Below, piece after piece: positions 1 to 6,445 of a stretch of DNA of 58,174 nucleotides; the first letter of the stretch is position 1, and the number at the start of each line of letters is the position of its first letter. Source of the stretch: JAJPXC01 sp964562375 (GTDB lineage: Bacteria > Bacteroidota > Bacteroidia > Bacteroidales > Muribaculaceae); the NCBI GenBank assembly GCA_964562375.1, contig CAZLSW010000012.1, positions 1 through 58,174 of the forward strand. Reading direction: 5' to 3'. Under the pieces are notes generated by a model. It was not told where the DNA came from and did not search any database. It saw only the letters and a list, made by a program, of their open reading frames with translations. Both the position numbers and the translations under genes were made by a program.

Positions 1-83
1 TTAAACATTTTGAGGCTCAGGCCTCGTGGACTTTAAAAATTTACCGAAGTATTGGGATAAAGTAATGAAGGGAAATAATCTTT

Positions 84-731
84 ATGTTTAGGAATTACAT
101 ATTCGATTTCGACGGGACGCTGATGGACACGTCAGCGGCTATCATGGCCACAATTCGAGCCACAATCAAAGCTATGGGATTGCCGGAACGCACCGATGGT
201 CAATGCCGCTCCATCATAGGAATCCGCACTGATGAAGCGGGCCACCATCTCTACCCCGATGTAGCTATTTCTGACGAAGAGTTTGCCCTCGTTTTCCGCT
301 CACTTTATCCCGCGATGCAGGAGCGATTCCCGGCTAAGCCGTTTCCGGGAGTAGTCGCGACGTTGCGAAGCCTCCGTGCAGATGGTCATCCATTGGCTAT
401 CGCTACGAGTCGCAGAAGGGATTCGGTCAAGAGTTTCCTTCGTGACCTGAACATTCTGGATTGGTTCCAGATGACAGTAGGAGCAGAGGACGTAACCCAG
501 GGGAAACCCAACCCCGAGCCCGTAATCAATATATTGAGAGCACAAGGTTGGGAACCACGAGAGACGCTTGTTGTGGGCGATGCCGACGTTGACATCCTTA
601 TGGGCAAAGCCGCGGGCTGTGCAACTTGCTCCGTCACCTACGGCAACGGTTCGACAGAATCTTTGGCCAAGGCGCATCCTGATTTCACCATTTCCTCTTT
701 TGAGGAAGTTTTATTATGTGGCGACAAGTGA
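84..731 (+). CDS. HAD-superfamily hydrolase (phosphoglycolate phosphatase-like)
   Basis: A 215-residue cytosolic phosphatase of the HAD superfamily, PGP/Gph-like branch. The first catalytic motif FDFDGTLMDT lies at about residues 7-16 and supplies the nucleophilic aspartate and the acid/base aspartate. Motif II is the TSRRR segment near residue 110, and motif III/IV is VVGDADVDI near residue 165. A helical cap sits between motifs I and II, as in small-phosphoester hydrolases. Substrate cannot be assigned from sequence. The ATG at 84 follows an AT-rich stretch containing TAATCTTTA, close to the Bacteroidetes -7 element. A second HAD protein of similar size is at 51270. The gene ends 27 bases before the phage-derived fragment that follows. 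Confidence 0.85.
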   Translation: MFRNYIFDFDGTLMDTSAAIMATIRATIKAMGLPERTDGQCRSIIGIRTDEAGHHLYPDVAISDEEFALVFRSLYPAMQERFPAKPFPGVVATLRSLRADGHPLAIATSRRRDSVKSFLRDLNILDWFQMTVGAEDVTQGKPNPEPVINILRAQGWEPRETLVVGDADVDILMGKAAGCATCSVTYGNGSTESLAKAHPDFTISSFEEVLLCGDK

Positions 732-758
732 TACCTTAGCGATTGCCCAGGAGATGGC

Positions 759-1694
759 GTGTATCGCTCGTCGAGGATGAACGCCCGCCGCCTCGCCGCC
801 AGCATTCTTAAGACCGATGAGGAATTGGACCGCGACGCCGAGCTGATGGCGCAAGGCGAGGAGCCGAGCGAGGATTCGGTCAACGCCGTGACCAAGCTAC
901 CCAAGGACTTCACGGATTGGGTCGAGCAGAATGGGGATAAGATTCTCGACCCCGACAAATCAACGCCGTATTTCGTCAAGGACAATTGGGATGACGTACG
1001 CCAAGTGCTGAACATCGGCACGAATCCCAAGACCCCCATGGAAATCGCCGAGGAGCGACATCTATTGCGCACGCCCATCGATGAGCAATCCATCCGTGAC
1101 GCGTGGGCAGAGCGCAACCGAGACCCCCGCACCATCGCCCATCACAACGAGGCGCAAAAGCTAACCCAAATCGAATTCATATGCGCCCGAAAGGCACAAT
1201 ATTCCTCTTACGATGAAAATTGGGAAAAACTAAACTTTGATGAGGAAAGCGGAGGCTTTTGTGTGGCACACAAGGCCCATCAATTCTCATCCCACAAGCC
1301 GAAAGGAGCCAAATTAAGTGGTGGACAAGCCGAAAAGATTGTGGGTGAAAACTTGGCCAAAACAAGCAAAATAGTCGAATTCCTTCCCGAAAATGCAGGA
1401 TATAAACTTCCAAGTGCCGACTTCCGTTGCGATGGTTTAACATGGGATGTGAAGTATATCGAGATGGCTAATGAAAGCACAATTCGTTCCTACATTAAGG
1501 AGGCAAGAAAAGCCGATTGTGTAATTTTCTATGCTGAAGACACTAATTGTTACGACCGTGTTCTGAGGGCGGCCAATCGAGAATTAGGTCGACATAAAGA
1601 CGACATCAATAAACTGAAAGAGTTCCCCCGAATTTATGTAATGGATAAAGCTGGGAATCTTAAATGTTTGATAACACAAACAAAGGAGGAATAA
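759..1694 (+). CDS. 5'-truncated phage MuF-type head protein with C-terminal nuclease-like toxin domain
   Basis: A 311-residue frame opening with GTG. Residues about 14-75 (SILKTDEE, then LPKDFTDWVEQNGDKI and PYFVKDN) resemble the C-terminal end of the MuF/minor-head domain of Bacteroidetes phages; the N-terminal MuF core is missing. The last ~140 residues look like a toxin module of the CdiA-CT/PD-(D/E)XK type, with a conserved glutamate in the GQAEKIVGENLAK helix and then ADFRCDGLTWDVKYI, giving the D-x(n)-DVK metal-binding pattern. In phages such MuF-toxin fusions travel in capsids. Here no immunity gene follows on the same strand. It is probably a decaying or domesticated fragment. The start is uncertain because the true 5' end is lost. 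Family assignment is from memory of these motifs. Confidence 0.6.
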   Translation: MYRSSRMNARRLAASILKTDEELDRDAELMAQGEEPSEDSVNAVTKLPKDFTDWVEQNGDKILDPDKSTPYFVKDNWDDVRQVLNIGTNPKTPMEIAEERHLLRTPIDEQSIRDAWAERNRDPRTIAHHNEAQKLTQIEFICARKAQYSSYDENWEKLNFDEESGGFCVAHKAHQFSSHKPKGAKLSGGQAEKIVGENLAKTSKIVEFLPENAGYKLPSADFRCDGLTWDVKYIEMANESTIRSYIKEARKADCVIFYAEDTNCYDRVLRAANRELGRHKDDINKLKEFPRIYVMDKAGNLKCLITQTKEE

Positions 1695-1704
1695 TTCCTC
1701 CTTT
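1682..1704 (+). terminator. Palindrome at the 3' end of the MuF-toxin fragment
   Basis: AAAGGAGGAAT and ATTCCTCCTTT form a perfect inverted repeat that spans the stop codon of the preceding frame. The T-run is short, so termination strength is uncertain. Confidence 0.45.
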
Positions 1705-1813
1705 GACGTATTCGTCGCAACCGACCCCCTCGTCAGGCTGGTGAAGTGCGCGGGGGCATTACCTCCTCTCTTCGCTCCTCGGTGCAAAGATAAGAATAAA
1801 CTTGATAATTCAA

Positions 1814-2161
1814 TCAATTAGCCGCAAATTTAACACTGAAAACCACAAAGACGGCAAGAATAGTCCCAAGAATGGTCCCTATGGCAGTTATAGCGCCAAT
1901 GACAATCCCGACAATCGTCCAATTGATGGGGTTGTCAAGTCGAGGATGTTCTGCTAAATATTGATGCCCTAAAGGTGTCAATCTTGCCGCCATTACGACA
2001 TGACCTTCTTGCCATTGAGCTACCGCAAATCCATGACGGCATAAGGAATCCACCGCCAAATTAAATTCATGCAAAGGATAAGAGGGAGGACAAGTGTCTT
2101 GCCCATTGGAAAGCATCCGAAAAACTTCTTTTTCCCGTTTAGAAAGTTGAATCTTATCCAT
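1814..2161 (-). CDS. Small membrane-anchored protein, unknown function
   Basis: A 115-residue protein. The chosen ATG at 2161 gives MDKIQLSKREKEVF; the frame extends further upstream, but that part overlaps the HicB-like gene in another frame. The N-terminal ~75 residues look like a small helical, possibly winged-helix domain (REKEVFRMLS, then LTPLGHQYLAEHP, the style seen in wHTH tails). It ends in one strongly hydrophobic segment from about residue 80 to 110, rich in I, G, T and V, so it is probably tail-anchored. It lies 17 bases downstream of the HicB-like gene on the same strand and is probably cotranscribed. Both sit inside the phage-derived island. I do not recognise a function. Confidence 0.6.
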   Translation of the reverse strand: MDKIQLSKREKEVFRMLSNGQDTCPPSYPLHEFNLAVDSLCRHGFAVAQWQEGHVVMAARLTPLGHQYLAEHPRLDNPINWTIVGIVIGAITAIGTILGTILAVFVVFSVKFAAN

Positions 2162-2178
2162 GCCACAAAAATAGCTTG

Positions 2179-2466
2179 TTATTTCGCAACGCGCAAAAAT
2201 ATTCCTCCGAGGTTGTCGCGGTCGAGGCGCAGAACGCCATCCTCGGTCACGCATTCAAGATGGAGCGACAACGCCTCGCGGAAATTGGCGAAAGCATCTT
2301 CTATCGCGTCACCCGTGGTTGACAAATCCAGCGCAAGGGAATACGCCACGAAGTAATCCCCATCATGCATCACGACCACCGATGTGCCGCATTCCACGCC
2401 ATTTGGAGCCGTTGTCCAAACAATTCGCTCTACCATATCCGCGAATTTAACCAAATTTATTTGCAC
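2179..2466 (-). CDS. HicB-like antitoxin-type protein (orphan)
   Basis: A protein of 95 residues, or 85 from the internal ATG at 2436 (MVERIVWTT). The pattern of a short strand, DGDYFVAYSLALDLSTTGDA, then a helix EDAFANFREALSLHLE matches the partial RNase H-like fold of HicB antitoxins, which normally neutralise the HicA mRNA interferase. No HicA (small dsRBD-like protein with GSH) is visible on either side, so this is an orphan or phage-derived regulator. It is followed closely by the membrane protein at 2161-1814. The GTG start at 2466 is the longest option; the ATG is at least as likely. Confidence 0.6.
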   Translation of the reverse strand: MQINLVKFADMVERIVWTTAPNGVECGTSVVVMHDGDYFVAYSLALDLSTTGDAIEDAFANFREALSLHLECVTEDGVLRLDRDNLGGIFLRVAK

Positions 2467-2494
2467 TCAATAAGTGTAATGTCAAAAATTTCCC

Positions 2495-2502
2495 TATATT
2501 TG
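2495..2502 (+). promoter_or_regulatory. -7 promoter element TATATTTG
   Basis: Exact match to the Bacteroidetes TAnnTTTG -7 consensus, 28 bases before the ATG of the truncated phage gene at 2531. No convincing -33 TTTG at the right distance. Confidence 0.5.
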
Positions 2503-2530
2503 CGAGCAGTTAACCAATTCATCACGCGTA

Positions 2531-2701
2531 ATGACTATCAAAGAACAAATCATCGACCAGCTCAAAACCAAATTCACGGGGGTTGAGCAATCGATTTTGG
2601 CACGCACCGCCGATAAACTATCGGCCAACGTGACCGCCGAGGCTGATGTCGCGAACGCAGTAGCTGATGGTATAAAAGTTAACTTTGAATGTTGCCGTTG
2701 A
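2531..2701 (+). pseudogene. Truncated phage structural (scaffold-like) gene
   Basis: A 56-residue frame starting MTIKEQIIDQLKTKF, followed by GVEQSILARTADKLSANVT. This N-terminus closely resembles a phage scaffold/structural protein found widely in Bacteroidales prophages, where it continues for well over 100 residues. Here it is cut off after about 50 residues and runs into sequence of different origin. The -7 element TATATTTG lies just upstream, so the promoter and 5' end survive. Identification rests on recall of that N-terminus, so it is moderately secure only. Confidence 0.5.
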
Positions 2702-2823
2702 ATGATCATATAACTTGGATTTCAAAAGGGTATCTTCAAGATGTGGAGCCGGTGCTCAAGGTGTGGGAGGCTTCGGTCAGAGCCACCCACACGTTCTTGA
2801 CAGAGGAGGACTTCGATTTATAA
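2689..2823 (+). pseudogene. Truncated GNAT acetyltransferase remnant
   Basis: A 44-residue frame beginning MLPLNDHITWISKGY and containing VWEASVRATHTFLTEEDF, which matches the first helix region of a common GNAT acetyltransferase family (typical form VWE.SVRATH.FL.EED). It stops immediately afterwards, so the acetyl-CoA binding core is missing. It overlaps the tail of the scaffold fragment by 13 bases, as if the two were joined by a deletion. Confidence 0.5.
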
Positions 2824-2882
2824 GGGTATTGTCAGTAAGAGGGTTACGATGCTTTTGGCTGTCGGTTGAACGCAAAAAAATT

Positions 2883-2946
2883 ACGCACAGGAAGCAAATT
2901 TGTGCGTAAATCTGTGCGTAAATTTTGTAATCACTTGATTATCAAG
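2883..2946 (+). repeat. Short direct and inverted repeats next to tRNA-Ser (possible attachment region)
   Basis: TGTGCGTAAAT occurs twice (2901-2911, 2913-2923), with an inverted ACGCACA at 2883-2889, and the palindrome CTTGATTATCAAG at 2934-2946. All lie between the gene remnants and the 3' end of the tRNA. Such repeats are typical of tyrosine-integrase arm or core sites, but no integrase gene is present here. Confidence 0.4.
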
Positions 2947-2952
2947 CTTTAT

Positions 2953-3040
2953 TGGCGGAGAGAAAGGGATTCGAACCCCTGGAGGTGTTACCCTCAACGG
3001 TTTTCAAGACCGCCGCAATCGACCACTCTGCCATCTCTCC
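2953..3040 (-). tRNA. tRNA-Ser (anticodon UGA)
   Basis: Read on the minus strand, the 7-bp acceptor stem GGAGAGA/TCTCTCC closes an 88-base cloverleaf with a long class II variable arm (GAGGGTAACACCTC region), T-loop GGTTCGAATCC and an encoded CCA at 2955-2953. The anticodon loop CTTGAAA gives anticodon UGA. The 3' end faces the phage-derived island, consistent with the tRNA having served as an integration site. Confidence 0.95.
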
Positions 3041-3217
3041 AGCAAAAGCACACAGGGCGCCTGACCGACGTTGAAATTGAGCTCACACCCGGCGTGCTGT
3101 CTTTTGCGGTGCAAAGGTAAGGATTATTTTTGGACCGCGCAAGAGGGATTGTTCACTTTATCGCGCCCTTTATCGCGCCGAAGTCTTATATGGTGTCAGA
3201 GCAGGCGGGGTTGGGCC

Positions 3218-3385
3218 TCAGAGGAATAGGGGGATGCTGGCAGCGACGTCGGTGTCGCCCCAGAGGTCGGCGATTGTGAGCCAGACGATGAGAAGAATGA
3301 TAAGCACTATGGCGCCAATGCCTATCCAAAGGCTGGTGCGTTGGTAACGACGGTGCTCGCGGTGGTGATGGTCGTGGTTGGACAT
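3218..3385 (-). CDS. Small His-rich single-pass membrane protein
   Basis: A 55-residue frame starting MSNHDHHHREHRRYQ, a His/Arg-rich cytoplasmic N-terminus, followed by one hydrophobic helix (about residues 19-39) and a short tail. The ATG at 3385 is preceded by a heptamer array in the orientation seen before other start codons in this window. The His-rich segment might bind metal, but that is a guess. I do not recognise a named family. Confidence 0.6.
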   Translation of the reverse strand: MSNHDHHHREHRRYQRTSLWIGIGAIVLIILLIVWLTIADLWGDTDVAASIPLFL

Positions 3386-3390
3386 GGGGG

Positions 3391-3437
3391 AGTTTTTAGT
3401 TTTTAGTTGTTAGTTTTTAGTTTCTAGTTTCTTGTTG
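3391..3437. repeat. Heptamer array (TAGTTTT/TAGTTGT type)
   Basis: About six degenerate 7-base units with TAG once per unit. On the minus strand, directly upstream of the small membrane protein start, it reads ACTAAAA/ACTAACA. Confidence 0.85.
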
Positions 3438-3453
3438 ATTGTATTTTCGATTT

Positions 3454-3600
3454 ATCGCGGGATCGCGGGATCGCGGGATCGCTGTAACGCGGTTACGCGG
3501 GATCGCAGCATCGCTATATCGCTGTATCGCTATATCGCTGTAACGCTGTATCGCTGTAACGCTGTATCGCGGGGACGCGGGGACGCGGGGATGCGGGGTG
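3454..3600. repeat. Octamer array (GATCGCGG, GCTGTATC, GGGGACGC units)
   Basis: About 18 consecutive 8-base units that change gradually along the array: GATCGCGG, then GCTGTAAC, GCTATATC, GCTGTATC, then GCGGGGAC. It fills most of the gap before the glycosylase gene. Frames running through it are low-complexity artefacts. Confidence 0.85.
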
Positions 3601-3675
3601 GCGATGACGCTTTCTTGTTAAAATTAAAACATTTTGTTGGGGAAATTGATTATCTTCGTAGAAAGTTTTTTTATT

Positions 3676-4275
3676 ATGAGCGAGAAATTTGAGATTGGAA
3701 GTGAGATTCCGGTGGAGACGCATCCGTGGCCTCCGTATATACCCAATGGGGCCAAAACGCTGATAATGGGGACGTTCCCGCCGCAGCGGAAACGTTGGAG
3801 CATGGATTTTTTCTACCCGAATCGGTCTAATGATTTTTGGAGGGTGATGGGTTTGATTTTTTGTGACGACAAGGATGCGTTGTACTTGGCGAAGGAGAGG
3901 AAGTTTGATTTGGGAAAGATAAAGGCGCTTTTGGATGAGCAGGGGATAGCGATGGGCGACACTGGGTACCGTATCCGTCGGCTAGCGGGTAACGCGTCGG
4001 ATAAGTTTTTGGAGATTGTGGAGCCGGTGCATTTGGGGGCGATTCTGGAGTCGTGCCCTACCCTACGCCAGTTGGTGACCACCGGAGAGAAGGCTGCGAC
4101 GCAACTTGCCGAGATCACTGGAACGGTAGTGCCGAAAACAGGTGAATGGATTCCTTGGATGGCCCCTGACGGCCGGCATATGAGGATATGGCGGATGCCT
4201 TCGACATCGAGGGCTTATCCGCTGGCGCTGGAGAAGAAGGCTGAGGCGTATCGGAGGATATTTGAGGAGATCTGA
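3676..4275 (+). CDS. Uracil/hypoxanthine-DNA glycosylase family protein (family 6-like)
   Basis: A 199-residue base-excision repair enzyme that removes deaminated bases (hypoxanthine and/or uracil) from DNA. The first motif LIMGTFPP lies near residue 25, the FYPNRSNDFWRVMG segment near 48 matches the substrate-pocket motif, and PSTSRAYP near 178 corresponds to the PSTSPA-type intercalation motif of the family 6 group (HDG). An ATG at 3676 (MSEKFEIGSE) is preferred over the upstream alternative at 3634 because the latter adds a hydrophobic stretch upstream of the conserved region, and a near-consensus -7 box TATCTTCG sits at 3651-3658. It stands alone between repeat arrays and the convergent ROK kinase. 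Confidence 0.8.
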   Translation: MSEKFEIGSEIPVETHPWPPYIPNGAKTLIMGTFPPQRKRWSMDFFYPNRSNDFWRVMGLIFCDDKDALYLAKERKFDLGKIKALLDEQGIAMGDTGYRIRRLAGNASDKFLEIVEPVHLGAILESCPTLRQLVTTGEKAATQLAEITGTVVPKTGEWIPWMAPDGRHMRIWRMPSTSRAYPLALEKKAEAYRRIFEEI

Positions 4276-4324
4276 CCACCGCGGCAAACCGCGTGGCACA
4301 GTGGCTCGCTGATGCACAAAACAA

Positions 4325-4360
4325 GCGGCCTGCTCCCGATGTGAGGGCAGGCCGTAAAAA
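4325..4360 (-). terminator. Hairpin between convergent glycosylase and ROK genes
   Basis: CGGCCTGC (4326-4333) pairs with GCAGGCCG (4347-4354). On the minus strand it is followed by CTTGTTTTG, suiting termination of the ROK kinase transcript; on the plus strand no T-run follows. Confidence 0.6.
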
Positions 4361-4374
4361 TAATAAATGTTAGT

Positions 4375-5391
4375 TTATACCGTGGGGGCTGCGGGGGTGG
4401 CGGGAGCCGGGGGCACGATTGTAACCATGGGCTTGGCCTCCCAGCCGAGGGCTGATGCGCCGAGGACGGCGGCGTCGGCTTCCTTGAGCTCGGAGAGGAG
4501 GATTTTAACCTTGCCCTTGAAGATGGGCATCATGTTTTTCTCCATGGCGTTGCGCAGGGGCTTCAACAGGAGCTCGCCGCTCTTGGCAAGACCTCCGAAG
4601 AGGATGATGGCCTCGGGGGATGAGAACACAGTGAAGTCGGCAAACGCCTCGCCGAGGATTTGGCCGGTGTACTCGAAGATGTCTTTGGCGAGCTTGTCGC
4701 CGGCGATAGCGGCGTCATATACGTCCTTGGATGTGATGGCTTCGATGGGGATGTTGCGCAGGAGGGAGGGTTCGTTGGCTCTTACCTCGAGGAATTCTCG
4801 GGCTGTGCGGGCTACTCCGGTAGCGGAGCAGTAGGCTTCCAAGCAGCCGGCGCGACCGCAACCGCAGAGGCGTCCGTTGTTGCGTTTAACGATGGTGTGG
4901 CCGAGCTCGCCGGCGAAACCGTCGTGGCCGTAAACCAATTGGCCGTTGATGACGATACCCGAGCCGACGCCGGTACCGAGGGTAATCATGATGAAGTCCT
5001 TCAAGCCACGGGCGGCACCGTAGGTCATCTCACCGATGGCGGCGGCGTTGGCGTCGTTGGTGATAGCCACGGGGATGCCGAATTTGTCGCTTACGAGTTG
5101 GGCCAGGGGTATAGGCGTTGGCCAGGGGAGGTTAACGCCGTCCTCGATGACGCCGGTAAAGTAGTTGGCGTTAGGGGCGCCGATACCGATGCCATGGATT
5201 TTGCCAACGGCGTCGTTGGCCTCGAGGAGCTTCATCACTTCGTTGTAGAGCTCGTCGATGTAGTCGTTGATATTGTGATGCTTGGCGGTTTTGATAGAGT
5301 TGGACGCGAGTACCACGCCGCGAGCGTCAACGATTCCGAAGACAGTGTTGGTACCACCTATGTCGATACCCAAAACGTACGGTTTGCTCAT
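4375..5391 (-). CDS. ROK family sugar kinase (glucokinase-like)
   Basis: A 338-residue cytosolic kinase of the ROK family, probably phosphorylating glucose or a related hexose with ATP. The N-terminal phosphate-binding motif GIDIGGTNTVFGIVD is at residues 8-22. The central EYTG-type region is followed by LGTGVGSGIV, then GHTIV and the zinc-binding cluster CGCGRAGCLEAY that defines ROK proteins. No N-terminal helix-turn-helix is present, so this is an enzyme rather than a ROK repressor. The last ~15 residues are a Pro/Ala/Val-rich tail not expected in the family. It is a single gene, convergent with the glycosylase and divergent from cdsA. Confidence 0.85.
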   Translation of the reverse strand: MSKPYVLGIDIGGTNTVFGIVDARGVVLASNSIKTAKHHNINDYIDELYNEVMKLLEANDAVGKIHGIGIGAPNANYFTGVIEDGVNLPWPTPIPLAQLVSDKFGIPVAITNDANAAAIGEMTYGAARGLKDFIMITLGTGVGSGIVINGQLVYGHDGFAGELGHTIVKRNNGRLCGCGRAGCLEAYCSATGVARTAREFLEVRANEPSLLRNIPIEAITSKDVYDAAIAGDKLAKDIFEYTGQILGEAFADFTVFSSPEAIILFGGLAKSGELLLKPLRNAMEKNMMPIFKGKVKILLSELKEADAAVLGASALGWEAKPMVTIVPPAPATPAAPTV

Positions 5392-5582
5392 GATTTTGAT
5401 AATAAGTTAAGAAGGTTGGATAATGATTATTATTTCGATGGTTATGGGGGTTCACGGGGAATCCAACCGCAAACTTACCGAAAATTTTCCAAACATCGGC
5501 GATTTTGGCCGAAAAAGTGCAAAATAATTGTCACATGGGTCAATGATTTGGGAAAATAGGGGGTGAATTAAGCGAAAATTCT

Positions 5583-5590
5583 TAACTTTG
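5583..5590 (+). promoter_or_regulatory. -7 promoter element TAACTTTG for cdsA-purM
   Basis: Exact TAnnTTTG match. Predicted transcription would start at about 5597, so the in-frame ATG at 5602 would leave almost no leader. This favours the second ATG at 5641. Confidence 0.6.
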
Positions 5591-5640
5591 CCGCAAGAAC
5601 CATGAATCGGCAGTGTCGGTTCGTCACAACGCAGGCTTCA

Positions 5641-6444
5641 ATGAACAAGAATTGGCTGGTGCGCTCGGCCTCGGGCGTGATATACATAGCGGTGATAGTG
5701 CTGGGCATCCTGCTCGGCGCGTGGTATTTTTTGGCTATGTCTTTGGTGCTGGCGATACCGGCGGTGATGGAGTATAAACGGCTGACGGTTGACGGGCGCG
5801 AGTCGTCGTTCAACACGCTTCTCGACGTGGCCGGGGCAACTTTTATCGTGTCATGGCCTTTTTCGGGATGGAACGTTACTCTCGCCTGGCTGATTTTGGC
5901 CTATTTGGTGGCCCGTCTTGTTCTTGAGCTTTACACCAACGACGCCAACCCGCGGCAGTCGTTAACGTCGTCGCTGTCGGCGATGATGTATGTGGCGGTA
6001 CCCATCGCGTTGATGAGCGTGATTATGGAGCGGACGACGCCGCAGGTGTTGCTGGCGATGTTCGTGCTGATATGGGTGAACGACACGGGCGCTTTCGTGG
6101 TGGGGTCGCTGATGGGGAAGCACCGGCTGTTCCCGAGGCACTCGCCCAATAAATCGTGGGAGGGATGGTTTGGTGGCCTGGTGCTGAGCGTGGGTGTGGC
6201 GTTGCTGATGCTCGCGATCTTCCCCGAGTATTTCCTTCCCAACGTGTGGGCGATGATAGGATTCGCGGCCACGGTGGTGGTGTTTTCCACGTGGGGCGAC
6301 CTTGTGGAGTCGCTGTTGAAGCGCTCGGCTGGCGTTAAGGATTCGGGCAACCTGATTCCGGGGCACGGTGGGATGCTCGACCGTATCGACTCGCTGTTGC
6401 TGGTGGCTCCGGCTGTAACATTGTACATTAGGCTAATATTATAA
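5641..6444 (+). CDS. cdsA: Phosphatidate cytidylyltransferase (CDP-diglyceride synthase)
   Basis: A 267-residue integral membrane enzyme that makes CDP-diacylglycerol from phosphatidic acid and CTP, the branch point of phospholipid synthesis. About eight hydrophobic segments are visible. The C-terminal signature runs KRSAGVKDSGNLIPGHGGML followed by DRIDSLL, containing the conserved K-D...PGHGG..DR.D residues. The start at 5641 (MNKNWLVRSASG) matches the usual N-terminus and leaves room for a leader after the -7 box at 5583; the ATG at 5602 is the alternative. purM begins two bases after its stop, so the two are almost certainly cotranscribed. Confidence 0.9.
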   Translation: MNKNWLVRSASGVIYIAVIVLGILLGAWYFLAMSLVLAIPAVMEYKRLTVDGRESSFNTLLDVAGATFIVSWPFSGWNVTLAWLILAYLVARLVLELYTNDANPRQSLTSSLSAMMYVAVPIALMSVIMERTTPQVLLAMFVLIWVNDTGAFVVGSLMGKHRLFPRHSPNKSWEGWFGGLVLSVGVALLMLAIFPEYFLPNVWAMIGFAATVVVFSTWGDLVESLLKRSAGVKDSGNLIPGHGGMLDRIDSLLLVAPAVTLYIRLIL

Positions 6445-6445
6445 T

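Noticed and set aside
1..40. GAGGC/GCCTC hairpin near the left edge as a terminator
   Set aside because: No T-run follows, and the upstream gene lies outside the window, so it cannot be judged.
2866..3120. 84-residue plus-strand frame
   Set aside because: It runs through the antisense strand of tRNA-Ser(UGA).
3432..3692. 86-residue plus-strand and 69-residue minus-strand frames
   Set aside because: They translate the octamer array and have repetitive, low-complexity sequence (RYIAVTLYR type).
4660..5559. 299-residue plus-strand frame opposite the ROK kinase
   Set aside because: Antisense shadow of a well-supported GC-rich gene; Val/Gly/Asp-rich composition without motifs.
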